Shown here: positions 1 to 10,289 of the stretch, one piece after another
How positions within the stretch are numbered: position 1 is the stretch's first letter
Layout of the letters: each line of letters starts with the position of its first letter
Source of the DNA: Eleginops maclovinus
Taxonomy: Eukaryota; Chordata; Actinopteri; Perciformes; Eleginopidae
Assembly (NCBI RefSeq): GCF_036324505.1
Contig: NC_086355.1
Span: 21,318,518 to 21,382,517 of the forward strand
Length of the DNA stretch: 64,000 bases
Direction: 5' to 3'
Notes under the pieces: generated by a model
The model's input: only the letters and a program-made list of their open reading frames with translations
The model's database searches: none
Told to the model about the DNA's origin: nothing
Program-made: the position numbers and the translations under genes

Positions 1-101
1 GACCCGTGATCCTTTCCGGATCCCACCCCGACTCTTTCTCCCACTTTCCTGTCACTCTCCACTGTCCTATCCGATTAAAGGTAAAAAGCCCCCAAAAAAT
101 T

Positions 102-887
102 ATGCACAAGAAGTCCTTCCAAGATGGAGAGATGGTTAAAGAGGCATTCGTTGAAGCAGCTGACTCGTTGTTTCGGGACTTTAAAAACAAACCGGGAATA
201 TTTTCTTCAATCAAAGCTCTCCAGCTATCAAAAAGTACAGTTACACGGCGCTGTGAAGTCATGGCCGAGGTTTTGACACAGCAGCTCCAGAAGGACATCG
301 CGGATTGCGATTGTTTCAAACTGCAATTGGGCGAGTCTACAGATGTAAGTTATACAGCTCTGTTTTTTTTGGTTGTTTTTTTCCATTTTTATTCGGATGG
401 TGTTTACAGATATGACTGCAGAAGAGGAGATGTTAACAATACTGGCCATGAAAGAACACACGCGGGGAGAAAACATTTTTCAAAAACTTCATCGAGAAGA
501 CCCAGCTCCCTCACGCTTGCAAATTGGTGTCAATCACCACGGACGGTGCGCCCGCAATGGTTTGCCACTCGAATGGATGTATTGCCAAGTGCAGGGAGGA
601 CGATGCTTTCCCCGACTTCTTCAACTATCACTGCATAATACACCAACAAGCATTATGCTAAAAAAATGCTTAACATCATGGATGTGGCAATGAAGATCGC
701 CTGTTCTATTCGGGCCAGATTTCTTCAAAGACGACTGTTCCGTTCACATCTTAAGAAGGCTGACGACGACCATTCTGAGTTGTTGCTACACACTGATGTG
801 AGATGGCTTAGTAGGGGGAAATTCCTGCAGAGATTTCAAGAGCTCTGTCTGGAGATAAAACAGTTTCTCCTTGTCACTAAACATGCA
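102..887 (+). pseudogene. hAT transposase pseudogene, N-terminal and middle part (GTF2IRD2/ZBED5-like)
   Basis: In working copies this protein cuts and pastes hAT elements; vertebrates also carry domesticated relatives (GTF2IRD2, ZBED5, SCAND3-type genes). Recognisable segments are DGEMVKEAF and TVTRRCEVMAE (first frame, to about position 350), then IRMVFTDMTAEEEM and MKEHTRGE (second frame, about 385-480), then TTDGAPAMV near the second catalytic Asp (third frame, about 530), then LLLHTDVRWLSRGKFLQRF (about 778-840). At least three frame changes are therefore needed to read it. The residue before the STDVS motif is Glu in a Gly-Glu-Ser context rather than the expected Asp-Glu-Ser, so the first catalytic Asp also appears lost. 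It ends where the LINE target site begins (876-887). This is a decayed, non-coding copy. Confidence 0.8.
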
Positions 888-1025
888 TTTCCGAGAACCA
901 GCACCTTATCGTGGTGGAGAGGTTTGTGTGCCCCGATGAACCTGGGGGCTGTGTTGTCTGGAACCTTGTGTTCCTGGTAGGGTCTCCCATGGCAAATTGG
1001 TCTCAGGTAAGGGGCCAGACTAAGA

Positions 1026-1770
1026 TTGGTTCAAAAAGACTTCATGAATAACACAATTGGAAGCGAGGATACCCGGCCCGGAGGAAGCCCGGGGTCCCCT
1101 TCTGGAGCCATGCCCAGAAGGAGGACTCGTCAGCGAGCGTCTGGTGGCCGGGCTTGCCATGGAGCCCGGCCGGGCACAGCCCAAAAAAGCAACGTGGGCA
1201 ACACCTCCGCTTCTCCGTCCCGCAGGCCCACCACCTACGGGAAACAACGATGGGGTCGGGTGCGCTGCCAGAAGGGTGGCAGTGAAAACAGAGGGTCTCG
1301 ACGGACCAGACTCAGGCGACAGAAGTTGGCTTTGGGGACGTGGAATGTCACCTCTCTGGGGGGGAAGGAGCCGGAGCTTGTGCGGGAGGTGGAGCGTTAC
1401 CAGTTGGATCTGGTGGGGCTCACCTCTACGCACAGCGTCGGCTCTGGAACCTTACTTCTGGATAAGGGTTGGACTCTATTCTTCTCCGGAGTTGCCCAAG
1501 GTGTGAGGCGCCGAGCGGGTGTGGGGATACTCACAAGCCCCCGGTTGAGTGCCGCTTTGTTGGAGTTTACCCCAGTGGACGAGAGGGTCGCCTCCCTACG
1601 CCTGCGGGTCATGGGGGGGAAAACTCTGACTGTTGTGTGTGCTTATGCACCAAACAGCAGTTCAGAGTATTCGGCCTTCTTGGAGACCCTGAAAGAAGTC
1701 CTGTATGGGGCTCCTGAAGGGGACTCCTTAGTCTTGCTGGGAGACTTCAACGCACACGTGATTGGGAGGA
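1026..1770 (+). pseudogene. LINE endonuclease domain (AP/EEP-type), truncated
   Basis: The endonuclease nicks the genomic target and so primes reverse transcription. A basic, Arg/Gly-rich leader comes first, followed by the domain start [15 protein letters not shown] (about 1327-1371). The core [18 protein letters not shown] lies around 1633-1686, and the metal-site segment [10 protein letters not shown] at about 1732-1761. The reading frame is open from 1026 to 1829, but after GRNGPP the sequence jumps into linker sequence that belongs several hundred bases further on in the family, so the C-terminal catalytic His region is missing. This indicates an internal deletion at about 1765-1790. The domain cannot be active. 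Confidence 0.8.
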
Positions 1771-3650
1771 ACGGCCCCCCAACTGAAGAAGGAGGCCTTC
1801 CGGGATATGTTATCCCTGGGTACTCCTGACGCAGTTGCAAGGTATCGACAGGCCCGAAGGGCAGCAGCCTCAGCCGTGGCCGACGCAAAGCAGCGGGTGT
1901 GGGAGAAGTTCGGAGAAGCCATGGAGAAGGACTTTCGGTCGGCACCAAAGTTGTTCTGGAAAACCGTCCGACACCTCAGGAGGGGGAAGCAGGGTACCAT
2001 CCAAGCTGTGTACAGTAAGGATGGGGCGCTGTTGACCTCAACTGATAGTGTGTTAGGGCGGTGGAAGGAACACTTTGAGGAACTCCTGAATCCGACAACT
2101 CCGCACTCTATGTTAGAGGCAGAGCTGGAGTATGATGGGGATCAATTCCAATCTCACGGGGGGAAGTCACTGAGGTAGTTAAACAGCTCCACAGTGGCAA
2201 AGCCCCGGGGGTGGATGAGATCCGCCCAAAAATGCTGAAGGCTCTGGGTGTTGAGGGACTGTCATGGTTGACACGTCTCGTCAACATTGCGTGGAAGTCG
2301 GAAACAGTACCGAAGGAGTCGCAGACCGGGGTGGTGGTTCCTCTCTTTAAAAAGGGGGATCAGAAGGTGTGTGCCAATTACAGAGGCATCACATTACTCA
2401 GCCTCCCCGGGAAAGTTTACTCTAAGGTGCTGGAAAGGAGGGTCCGGCCGATTGTCGAACCTCAGATTGAAGAGGAACAATGCGGTTTTCGTCCTGGTCG
2501 TGGAACGACGGACCAGCTTTTCACTCTCGCAAGGATCCTGGAGGGGGCCTGGGAGTACGCTCATCCGGTCTACATGTGCTTTGTGGATTTGGAGAAGGCG
2601 TATGACCGGGTTCCCAGGGAGATACTGTGGGAGGTGCTGCGGGAGTATGGGGTGAGGGGGTGTCTGCTTAGGGCCATCCAATCTCTGTACTCCCAAAGCG
2701 AGAGCTGTGTCCGGGTCCTCGGCAGCACGTCGGACCGATTTCCGGTTAGGGTTGGCCTCCGCCAGGGCTGCGCTTTGTCACCAATCCTGTTTGTGATATT
2801 CATGGACAGGATTTCGAGGCGTAGTCGTGGGGGAGGGGGTTTGCAGTTCGGTGGGCTAAGGATTGCACCACTGCTTTTTGCAGATGATGTGGTCCTAATG
2901 GCTTCATCGGTCTGTGACCTTCAGCACTCACTGGATCGGTTCGAGTGTGAAGCGGCTGGGATGAAGATCAGCACCTCCAAATCTGAGGCCATGGTTCTCA
3001 GCAGGAAACCGATGGATTGTCCACTCCAGGTAGGGAATGAAGCCTTACCCCAAGTGAAGGAGTTCAAGTATCTCGGGGTCTTGTTCTCGAGTGAGGGAAC
3101 AATGGAGCGTGAGATGGGCCGGAGAATCGGAGCAGCGGGAACGGTACTGCAGTCGCTTTACCGCACCGTTGTAACGAAAAGAGAGCTGAGCTAGAAGGCA
3201 AAGCTCTCTGTCTACCGGGCCATCTTCGTTCCTACCCTCACCTATGGTCATGAAGGATGGGTCATGACCGAAAGAACGAGATCGCGGATACAAGCGGCCG
3301 AAATGGGATTTCTCCGCAGGGTGGTTGGCATCTCCTTTAGGGATAAGGTGAGAAGTTCAGTCATCCGGGAGGGACTCGGAGTAGAACCGCTGCTCCTTCG
3401 CGTTGAAAGGAGCCAGTTGAGGTGGTTCGGGCACCTAGTGAGGATGCCACCTGGGCGCCTCCCTAGGGAGGTGTTCCAGGCACGTCCAGCTGGGAAGAGA
3501 CCGAGGGGTAGACCTAGGACCAGGTGGAGGGATTATATCTCTTCGCTGGCCTAGGAGCGCCTTGGAATCCCCCAGTCAGAGCTGGTTGATGTGGCCAGGG
3601 AAAGGAAAGTTTGGGGCTCTCTGCTGGAGCTGTTACCTCCGCGACCCTGA
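1762..3650 (+). pseudogene. LINE reverse transcriptase, nearly complete but with frameshift and stops
   Basis: The linker (KQRVWEKFGEAMEKDF, SAPKLFWKTVRHLRRG) occupies 1762-2178. A frame change near 2180 leads into the RT domain, open from 2211 to 3191. RT landmarks are VVVPLFKKGD and YRGITLLSLPGKVYSKVLE (fingers), EEQCGFRPGRGTTDQ, the first catalytic Asp in CFVDLEKAYDRVP (about 2580), GLRQGCALSPILF, and the F-A-D-D catalytic box in LLFADDVVLMAS (about 2872-2910). A TAG at 3192-3194 interrupts the frame. It continues in the same frame through TLTYGHEGWVMTERTRSR and the thumb-like QLRWFGHLVRMPPGRLPRE to a second TAG at 3552-3554 and a final TGA at 3648-3650. With two in-frame stops plus a frameshift it is dead, though its core motifs are well kept. 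Confidence 0.88.
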
Positions 3651-3667
3651 CGGAAAAGCGGGAGAAG

Positions 3668-3687
3668 ATGGATGGATGGATGGATGG
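3668..3687 (+). repeat. (GATG/ATGG)n 3' tail of the RTE-type LINE
   Basis: About five tandem tetranucleotides close the LINE directly before the downstream 12-bp target copy at 3688-3699. Short tandem-repeat tails in place of poly(A) are known for RTE- and I-like LINEs and probably template the start of reverse transcription. Confidence 0.85.
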
Positions 3688-3699
3688 ACTAAACATGCA

Positions 3700-4342
3700 G
3701 AATTACAACCAACCAAATGACGATCAGTGCCTGCTAGACTTGGCATTTTTAACCGATCTGACCAACATGTTGAATGACCTTAATTTAGAGCTGCAATGAA
3801 AAGAAAAAACCTTGGTCAATATGATTAGCTCAGTTAATGCTTTCAAATGAAAATTGCAACATTTGTCCTCAAAGCTGCAGCGCCATGATTTGGGGAACTT
3901 CCAAAACCTCGCGTCAGAGCTGGAGACGCAAAGGAAGGCTTGTCCGCAACTTGACATTGCGCGTTACACAGAGCAGATTGGGGCAACATTTATATGCTAC
4001 CCATTTCGGGAAGATGTTTAGGTTGATTCACACGCATCAAAAATTGCAACGCACTTCCACCTGAACTCCTCTGGAGTGGAGGATGAGATGTTGACACTAC
4101 AAGCTGACATTCAACTGAAGGCCAGGGCTCATGGACAGTTCTGGAACTTACTTACAGAGGAAAAGTACCCAAACATGAGGAAATGTGCTACCTTCTTGAC
4201 TGCATTATTTGGCTCCACTTATTTATGTGAGTCAGCCTTTTCCCACATGAAGATTATTAAGTCCAAATACTGTTCCACCATGACTGATGATCATTCGGAA
4301 GTCTGCTTGAGGATGGCTACCTGCAGCTACTGCCCAAACTAA
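3700..4342 (+). pseudogene. hAT transposase pseudogene, C-terminal part with dimerisation domain
   Basis: This continues the transposase after the LINE. Segments are LLDLAFLTDLTNMLNDLNLELQ (3729-3797, then TGA), LSSKLQRHDLGNFQNLASELE (about 3865-3925), FHLNSSGVEDEMLTLQADIQ (about 4055-4115) and the hAT C-terminal dimerisation block. In that block RKCATFLTALFGSTYLCESAFSH (given here by position 4171-4245) contains the C-E-S-A-F-S signature whose Glu is the third catalytic residue. It ends at TAA near 4340. Stops and frame changes split the middle. Joining this piece to the 102-887 piece across the LINE gives a colinear transposase, which confirms that the LINE is a later insertion. Confidence 0.82.
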
Positions 4343-4565
4343 GCAACCCTGGCTGATTCCATTCAGTTCAAGTCATCAGAGTAAGGTAATGACCACAAAT
4401 GTATTGAGTTGTATTGTGCCATACGGGTTCATGCAGCTATGCAAGGTACACCAACATAAGGTATACTCATATGTTTAGCATTTTTAATGTAGGTAGATCA
4501 TTTTGACTTCATAATTTTAAAAGTAGCTCCCAAGCTTAAAACGTGTGGGCACCCCTGCTCTAGAT

Positions 4566-7500
4566 GATAAGAAAGGAGCTCTGAAACTTCCTTTATAACC
4601 TCCCTTAGCTTAGGGAACACTGGCCCTTCATTTAGGAAAGGAAAGGAGAAAATGCTGTCCCACAATGCCTTGCAGCCGCAAGTGGCACAACATTCGGCGG
4701 TTCATATCGATCGTGACGAGGAATGCGTTTCATGAAAGTTACGGTGCTTATTAAGTAGTTTAAAACTTATACTGTAACTTGCTAAAGTTCTTTGTTTTGA
4801 ACGTGCAGCTCTATATTAATCAAAAAGAGAAATATGAACATTACTTTTTTACTGAAATGATCAAATAAAGTCCACATTTCAGTGTAGGCCTACTGGAGCT
4901 GTGTGGGGTTTCTGAAACGTTTTAAAACATGTTTGAATTGTGAAATACAAAGTGGTAGGTTAAGGCATAACTAGTTTATTATAAACACATTTGTATTTAT
5001 TTTCTAATATTTTCATATAATCGTACGTATTCATGTGGGGTTAATACGTGTGAACCGGAGGGTGAGGGTGAGGGTGACAAGAGTAAGTTTCACTTTCCTT
5101 TTTTATTTCAATTCATACCTTTGTAATGAAGAATATGTCTCACTGTTGTCCTCGTTCATAAAGGATAAAACAGCACCATCAGAGAGCACGGTGCAGAGTA
5201 GATGCGCTTTCAGTAGTCCATTTTATAGAAACCTGTAGCCCCCCCCCACAGCAGACGCACATTGATGGCGCATCATAAATACGTGGGATAGCGGAAGTGC
5301 AGTCGGATTCTCAAAGCACCGCAGTCTCTTTTCCTAAATGCTTTTGAATTCTCATATCCACTATTCCTTAACCCCTTGATGTTTCACGCAAAGGTCAAGG
5401 AATAGTAGATAGGAATAGACGATAGGAGCTGATTTTTGGATAATTCCACCGTACCCAGAGAGAGAGAGAGAGGTTGGAGAGAAGAGTGAGTGAAGAGACG
5501 AGTTAACGGGAGAGAGATAGAGGAATATAAGAGGGAAAGAAAGACAAACCTCAAAAATGTTCAATTGTTATGATGTGTTCGGGCTGATATGTTATATAAT
5601 TAGCTGAAACTGTTAAGATGTGAAACGGTTAACAAAGAAAAAGGGAAACTCAAACTGCTGCTGCTGCACTTTATTTAATATTTCGAGTGGAACATTAAAA
5701 ATATCTACAGTATTATACTGTATACCTGTATAGTTCAAGAGACAATACATAATGTTGTTATTGAGTTGTACTTTGTTTGTTTGATGAGACAGTCAGTTGT
5801 TGATTACATGCAGACGTTGATACAGCTTCTAGGTCACAGCTAATGTATATCACACTCATTCATAGTTACACATGTTGATGTTCCGGACCTTTGCTTGAGG
5901 ATAGCGGATGAACATTTAAAAAAAGAAAAGAAAAATCCCTCGGAAGTTGCAGGAAAACCAAATAGAGATAGAAGGTGAATGATTATTGGACTTACACTCA
6001 TCGGGTTAATAAAAACACGACTAAATATGAATGCTAATGTCACTCTGTGTCTGCTAGATGTATAAAACAAGAAAAAGATAACATCTTTAAGCTGCCTTCA
6101 CATGATATGCAATTTTCAATTTGCACAACACAAGGTTGCTAACAGAACCTTGCGTCCAAAACAGCTAGCCAAGTTATATCTTTAGGGTTTTATGTCTGTT
6201 GTTACTTCCCTGCTAGCTTGCGCCACTAGATAAAGCTGTTATCTGATACTAGAGGTCAAGGTTGAGATAATTTCTACTTTGAGTGCAGTGCTGGAGGGAA
6301 TTTTGAGCACTAGGCGACGCTAATGGTATAATTTCCGCCCAGTTGGAAGTTGGCCCGCTCTCCATAGGAAAACAACTATGTCAGCACAGAGTTGTTTTAT
6401 TGTTGCTTATGTAAAGGCATCTAAAGAGGGCTATGATATGTCCACTGTTAGTGTGGTTTTCAGCTCGTTGTGAAGTCTTGCCCTGAAGAAATGGAATAAA
6501 TGGTGGTTTCTAAACGTAATCCTGTTGCTTTATTGCCTTTAATGATGAGGGATTGAATGTAATCTAAGGTTTTGAATGAACATATGAGGACTGCAGAGTT
6601 TAGAAAATGAGGCACACAAATATCATAGACATTTGAATCAGGAGAATTAAATTCCGAATTATCATCATCATTCAAATCCGAGATAATACAGCACACGTCT
6701 GTACAACAATAGCTTACCAGCAGGCAACCCTCCCCAACAGCAGCAGAAGTGATTTATAGCAACAGTGAAGAGTCTTGGCTATTATCCTGTAGTCGGAACA
6801 GTGTGTTGAGAACAATGATGATGGAGGAACACACCTCCTACTATCAGCTCCAACTCTGCACATTCTGGACCTTGAAACCGAAGCCAGGAGTTAGGAGGGA
6901 GAGTGTGGACAGTATTTCATTTTGTTGAGATATTTTTGCAGCCATCTGCAGAGTTTAGACACACAGTTTGTTTTTATACTGAATAGGATTTGATGTATTG
7001 CATATGCAGTCTTCTTTCCAACTGCACCCTATCCTCGCCTTGAAAGGAGAGCAATGTTGAGGTGTGAAATTGGGAATCACTTGGAGCGCTATGCACTCAT
7101 CTCTTTTATCAGCTGGACCATTTTAATGGGATTTCCTATTCCATGTGTTCTGTGCATGTGGGCTCCATCTTGTGTGGGGAACTCATTTGGTCATCTCCCA
7201 CAGAGAGAGAGGTTTAAGGCTCAAAACAGCCTCCCTTTCACACATCCACAATCATGCAACCAGAGAAAACATACAAAGCCAACTACTCACATATTTATCT
7301 ATCTGCTTTATACATTTTAATTGTTTCTTGCCTAAGATTGATGAGTAAATTCATCAGTATTTTCAAATGATACACATGCATGCACACACTTAATTACATA
7401 TCTAATCTACCTCTAATATAAATGCGTTACCATTTTAATGCGTACTTTCATAATTTGAATATCATTAATCCACTAGATTATTAAATGATGTTTATTTTTC

Positions 7501-7720
7501 ATTATAGGAACACATTCCATTATCCAACTGTCACATATTTTATCATCACAATACACATTGCCAGCTTGTAACACTTAATACATAATTGTATTTCATCATT
7601 TTCTTTTATTTCATGTCCATGTTATATTTAAAATCCTACAAACTTGTCTCCCTGTGTCTTGTGTGTTTATTTGATTGTGTCATTTATAAAGGAAAAATAT
7701 AATGTTAAAAAATCTTGGAT
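4566..7720. other. Unassigned AT-rich stretch without genes
   Basis: No open reading frame resembles a known protein. A GC-moderate segment around 4566-4760 and another around 5270-5460 look like interspersed-repeat sequence (for example CACAATGCCTTGCAGC and AAAGCACCGCAGTCTC), but I cannot name the family. A short AG repeat lies at 5456-5472. The rest has no structure I can support. Confidence 0.5.
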
Positions 7721-8505
7721 TTAAAGGTCCCATATTGTGGCCATTTTTACTGATCATAATTCCATTGTTGAGGTGTAGCCTACTAGAATATAATTTCATT
7801 GTTCAATGTTCCAAAATCACATTGGTTTTCTCATACAGCATGTTTGTGTAGTATCTCTATTCACTCTCTGTCCTAATGCCTTGACGGAGCTCCTGCCCCC
7901 CTTTCCCACAGCTATATAGATACTAAGAGCTGCAACACTCCAATAGACCTCCGTTGTAAAAAAATGGCGGCACTGACTTCCGGGGTATGGACATCGAGAT
8001 AGTTCCAAACCTTGGCATTTGGGCGTTGGACCCCGTTCACTTACATTGCGGCGCGTCGATTAGTTCCAGAGGTAAGTTCATGGGCGAGGCTAGCCCTAAA
8101 TTGAAGCTCAGCACCCCTAAAACTTGCAGTAAAAAATGTTGTTATTCTAAAAAATGTGTTCCTCTTTGACAAGCTTAAATAATATCCAAAACATACTCCG
8201 TAGTTTGTGGTCCAATTTTATATTTTAAGAATGAAAATGAAAACAACCCCGCCTAGCAAATGGTATCATCCTCTTCTGATACTGCTCCTCTGTACCTGCA
8301 CCGCTCCGCAGCAATACACACACACACAGTGAGAATACATTTAGTTGTGGTGTTGTGAATCAAGTAAGTTGCTCCAAAGCTGTGTCTCACACTTCTTTCC
8401 TTTTACCTTTTTATATAGTCTATCTATGCCTTTTACCTAGAGTTGTTCCGATATCAAATCGGCGAGTACTGGAGTCCAGGCACCGTTTACCAGTTAGCTC
8501 CGTTA

Positions 8506-9224
8506 TGCCGGCTGCACACTACATGCGGAAAATGACTCCGGTGGCCGGAATACGCCATCTAGTGGACACCGTACTACCTAAAAAAATAATCCGTACAAGT
8601 CGAGGCTCCGGTAAAAAAAAAAAAAAAACATGGCGGACGGGTCTGAGAAAATCATCCTGGCGGTTTCAGGGCACCTTGCACCTTGCTTATTTTTGGAGGG
8701 AAAACAAACATATTTTGCCCGCTGGATGCTCATTCATAATTTATTTGTGTGTATATATTTTTTTAAAACACACGTATGTTGGCATGTAAAGATGTTATGT
8801 GATAAAATAAGATTTTATGTGTAGCACAAATAATAAATGACTATTTCATTTGTATTTTTGGAGGAAAAATGACGTGGTAAGCAACAAATTGAACCTCATC
8901 AACCTTTATTTACATTAAATACAGTAGCATTTAATTTACACTTCAAATTATGAATGAAAAATATTCACAATTACACTTGTAATGTTGTTTTTATTATTAT
9001 AACAGCAAAGTAATTTACGTTTGTTTATTGGCACCATAGCAACAACAACTTCCGGTCCTACCAGCCATACGGTCGAGCTTTGCGGTTGACCGGAGGAGTT
9101 CAATATTTTTAATGTATGCGGAGGGCCTCGGATCTGATCGCATACGGAGTGCGGATCTCCATTGACATTGAATGACTTCCGGTCAAATCGGATACGTATT
9201 ACCGCATGTAGTGTGCAGCCGGCA
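8506..9224. mobile_element. Harbinger-like MITE with 23-bp perfect terminal inverted repeats
   Basis: Positions 8506-8528 and 9202-9224 are exact reverse complements over 23 bp (core GCTGCACACTACATGC). They are flanked by TTA at 8503-8505 and TTA at 9225-9227. A 3-bp TTA/TAA duplication is the target signature of PIF/Harbinger transposons. The inside is 719 bp in total with no transposase. A short start at about 8631 (MADGSEKIILAVSGH) resembles the beginning of MADF/Myb-like proteins carried by Harbinger elements, but it is too short to be sure. It is probably a deletion derivative mobilised in trans. Confidence 0.75.
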
Positions 9225-9227
9225 TTA

Positions 9228-9260
9228 GCGCCGTTAGCTCCGTTAGCTCCGTTAGCGCGG
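9228..9260 (+). repeat. Short tandem repeat of GTTAGC(T/G)CC units
   Basis: Three to four near-identical 9-bp units follow the MITE. The same motif (AGTTAGCTCCGTTA) precedes it, so the MITE landed in or beside this small tandem array in the hAT 5' region. Confidence 0.6.
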
Positions 9261-9792
9261 CTACACTGGAACTGGAGTGGTCTGTTTATTAAACGAAAAG
9301 AGCAGCGCTACAAATAACCAGTGTACCTGTGTACTGCGTATGTGTGTCTCTGTTGTTAAAGTTCAGCATTACCTTCGAGACTCATTTTAACAATCGGGAG
9401 TCATGTAAAGTTTAACATGAAGCGCTCAGCTCTACTGTGCAGCGTTTGGACCAGAGTGAAAACGAACGTGTACTGTGTACAATAGGGATGTGCATTTCTG
9501 GCAAAAATACTATTTTATATTTGCAGACAAGTTTTCGGATATTATTCGATAGTCGGTCCATTTTTTTTCCGGTCCTGATTTTAGGCTACAGGCATGACGG
9601 TAGGCTTAATACAACATAAACTTGGCGTCCAATTCTTCTTCCAAAACAAATACTTTTTTGTCAAATACAGGGATTTCCACTTGTATATTTATTATTAAAA
9701 GACAAAGGACCATATGACCCCAAGTCTCACGGCAGATAGGCCTACTATAATAATCCCGGTCGATATGTGTGTGTGTGGCCTGCCAGTGAACA

Positions 9793-9846
9793 ATGGATAT
9801 ACGCCAGTTCTTCAAAAGAAAAAAGGCAGATTCAGTTGAGAGATAG
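9793..9846 (+). other. Probable first coding exon of the ZMYM/TTF-type hAT transposase
   Basis: The ATG at 9793 opens MDIRQFFKRKKADSVER before a TAG at 9844-9846. In related fish hAT proteins the N-terminus is a very similar Met-Asp-Ile-Arg-x-Phe-Phe-Lys segment, so this is likely the authentic start, with downstream coding sequence reached by splicing. Possible later exons lie around 9961-10012 (followed by GTGAG) and after 10160, all Glu/Lys-rich. The Ile-x-x-Phe-Phe spacing resembles the hydrophobic part of a PCNA-interacting (PIP) box lacking its leading Gln. Exon status is inferred from position and family resemblance. Confidence 0.5.
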
Positions 9847-10289
9847 GGACAGTCCATAAAGACCTCTGTCTTGTTTTTTTCTGAAAAGTGTTAAGCTGAA
9901 GTAACAGATAATATAAACCAGCTATCTGTATGTTGTATGAAATTAGTTCCAAGGGAAAGGGAGAAACATGGAGATGGAGAAGGAGAAAGGGAGAGCATGC
10001 AGGAAGAACCAGGTGAGAAAACAACAACAATAAATTGACACATAGTGAATAGTGGCAAGCAAAACAGTAACCACTCATACTCCTATACGAACGTATTGGC
10101 ATTAAGTAGCCTATATTACGTTTACTTTTTGTAACACGTTATTTTACACCACATCTTTTCATAATAAAGGAGGAGGAGAAGAACAGGGAGAGTCCCAAGG
10201 GGATGAGAGGTAAAGAAATGAAGAGACAGAGCAACATACAGACCACCAAGCCAAAGCAGCAGGGACAGAAGAGATCTGATCAGATTTAG

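Larger units (their letters stand above)
888..3687 (+). mobile_element. RTE-type non-LTR retrotransposon (LINE), internally deleted
   Basis: A 2.8 kb LINE sits inside the hAT pseudogene. The 12-bp sequence ACTAAACATGCA occurs immediately before it (876-887) and immediately after it (3688-3699), giving both boundaries to the base. It encodes an AP-type endonuclease followed by a reverse transcriptase, has no RNase H domain, and ends in a short GATG/ATGG repeat instead of poly(A), as RTE-like elements do. The 5' untranslated part (888-1030) is present in part. An internal deletion near 1765 removes the end of the endonuclease and the linker to the RT. Clade assignment to RTE is from sequence feel and tail type and is less certain than the LINE call. 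Confidence 0.88.
1..4557 (+). mobile_element. hAT DNA transposon, right-hand part (GTF2IRD2/ZBED-like family), interrupted by a LINE
   Basis: The coding remnants on both sides of the inserted LINE read as one hAT-superfamily transposase. The right end is visible: the sequence stops at GGGCACCCCTG, whose reverse complement starts CAGGGGTGCCC, a typical hAT terminus. It is followed at 4558-4565 by CTCTAGAT, which fits the nTCTAGAn target preference known for Buster/Charlie-type hATs. The left end and left target copy lie before the window. All coding parts are frameshifted, so the copy cannot make its own transposase. The boundary call rests on one end only. Confidence 0.75.
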
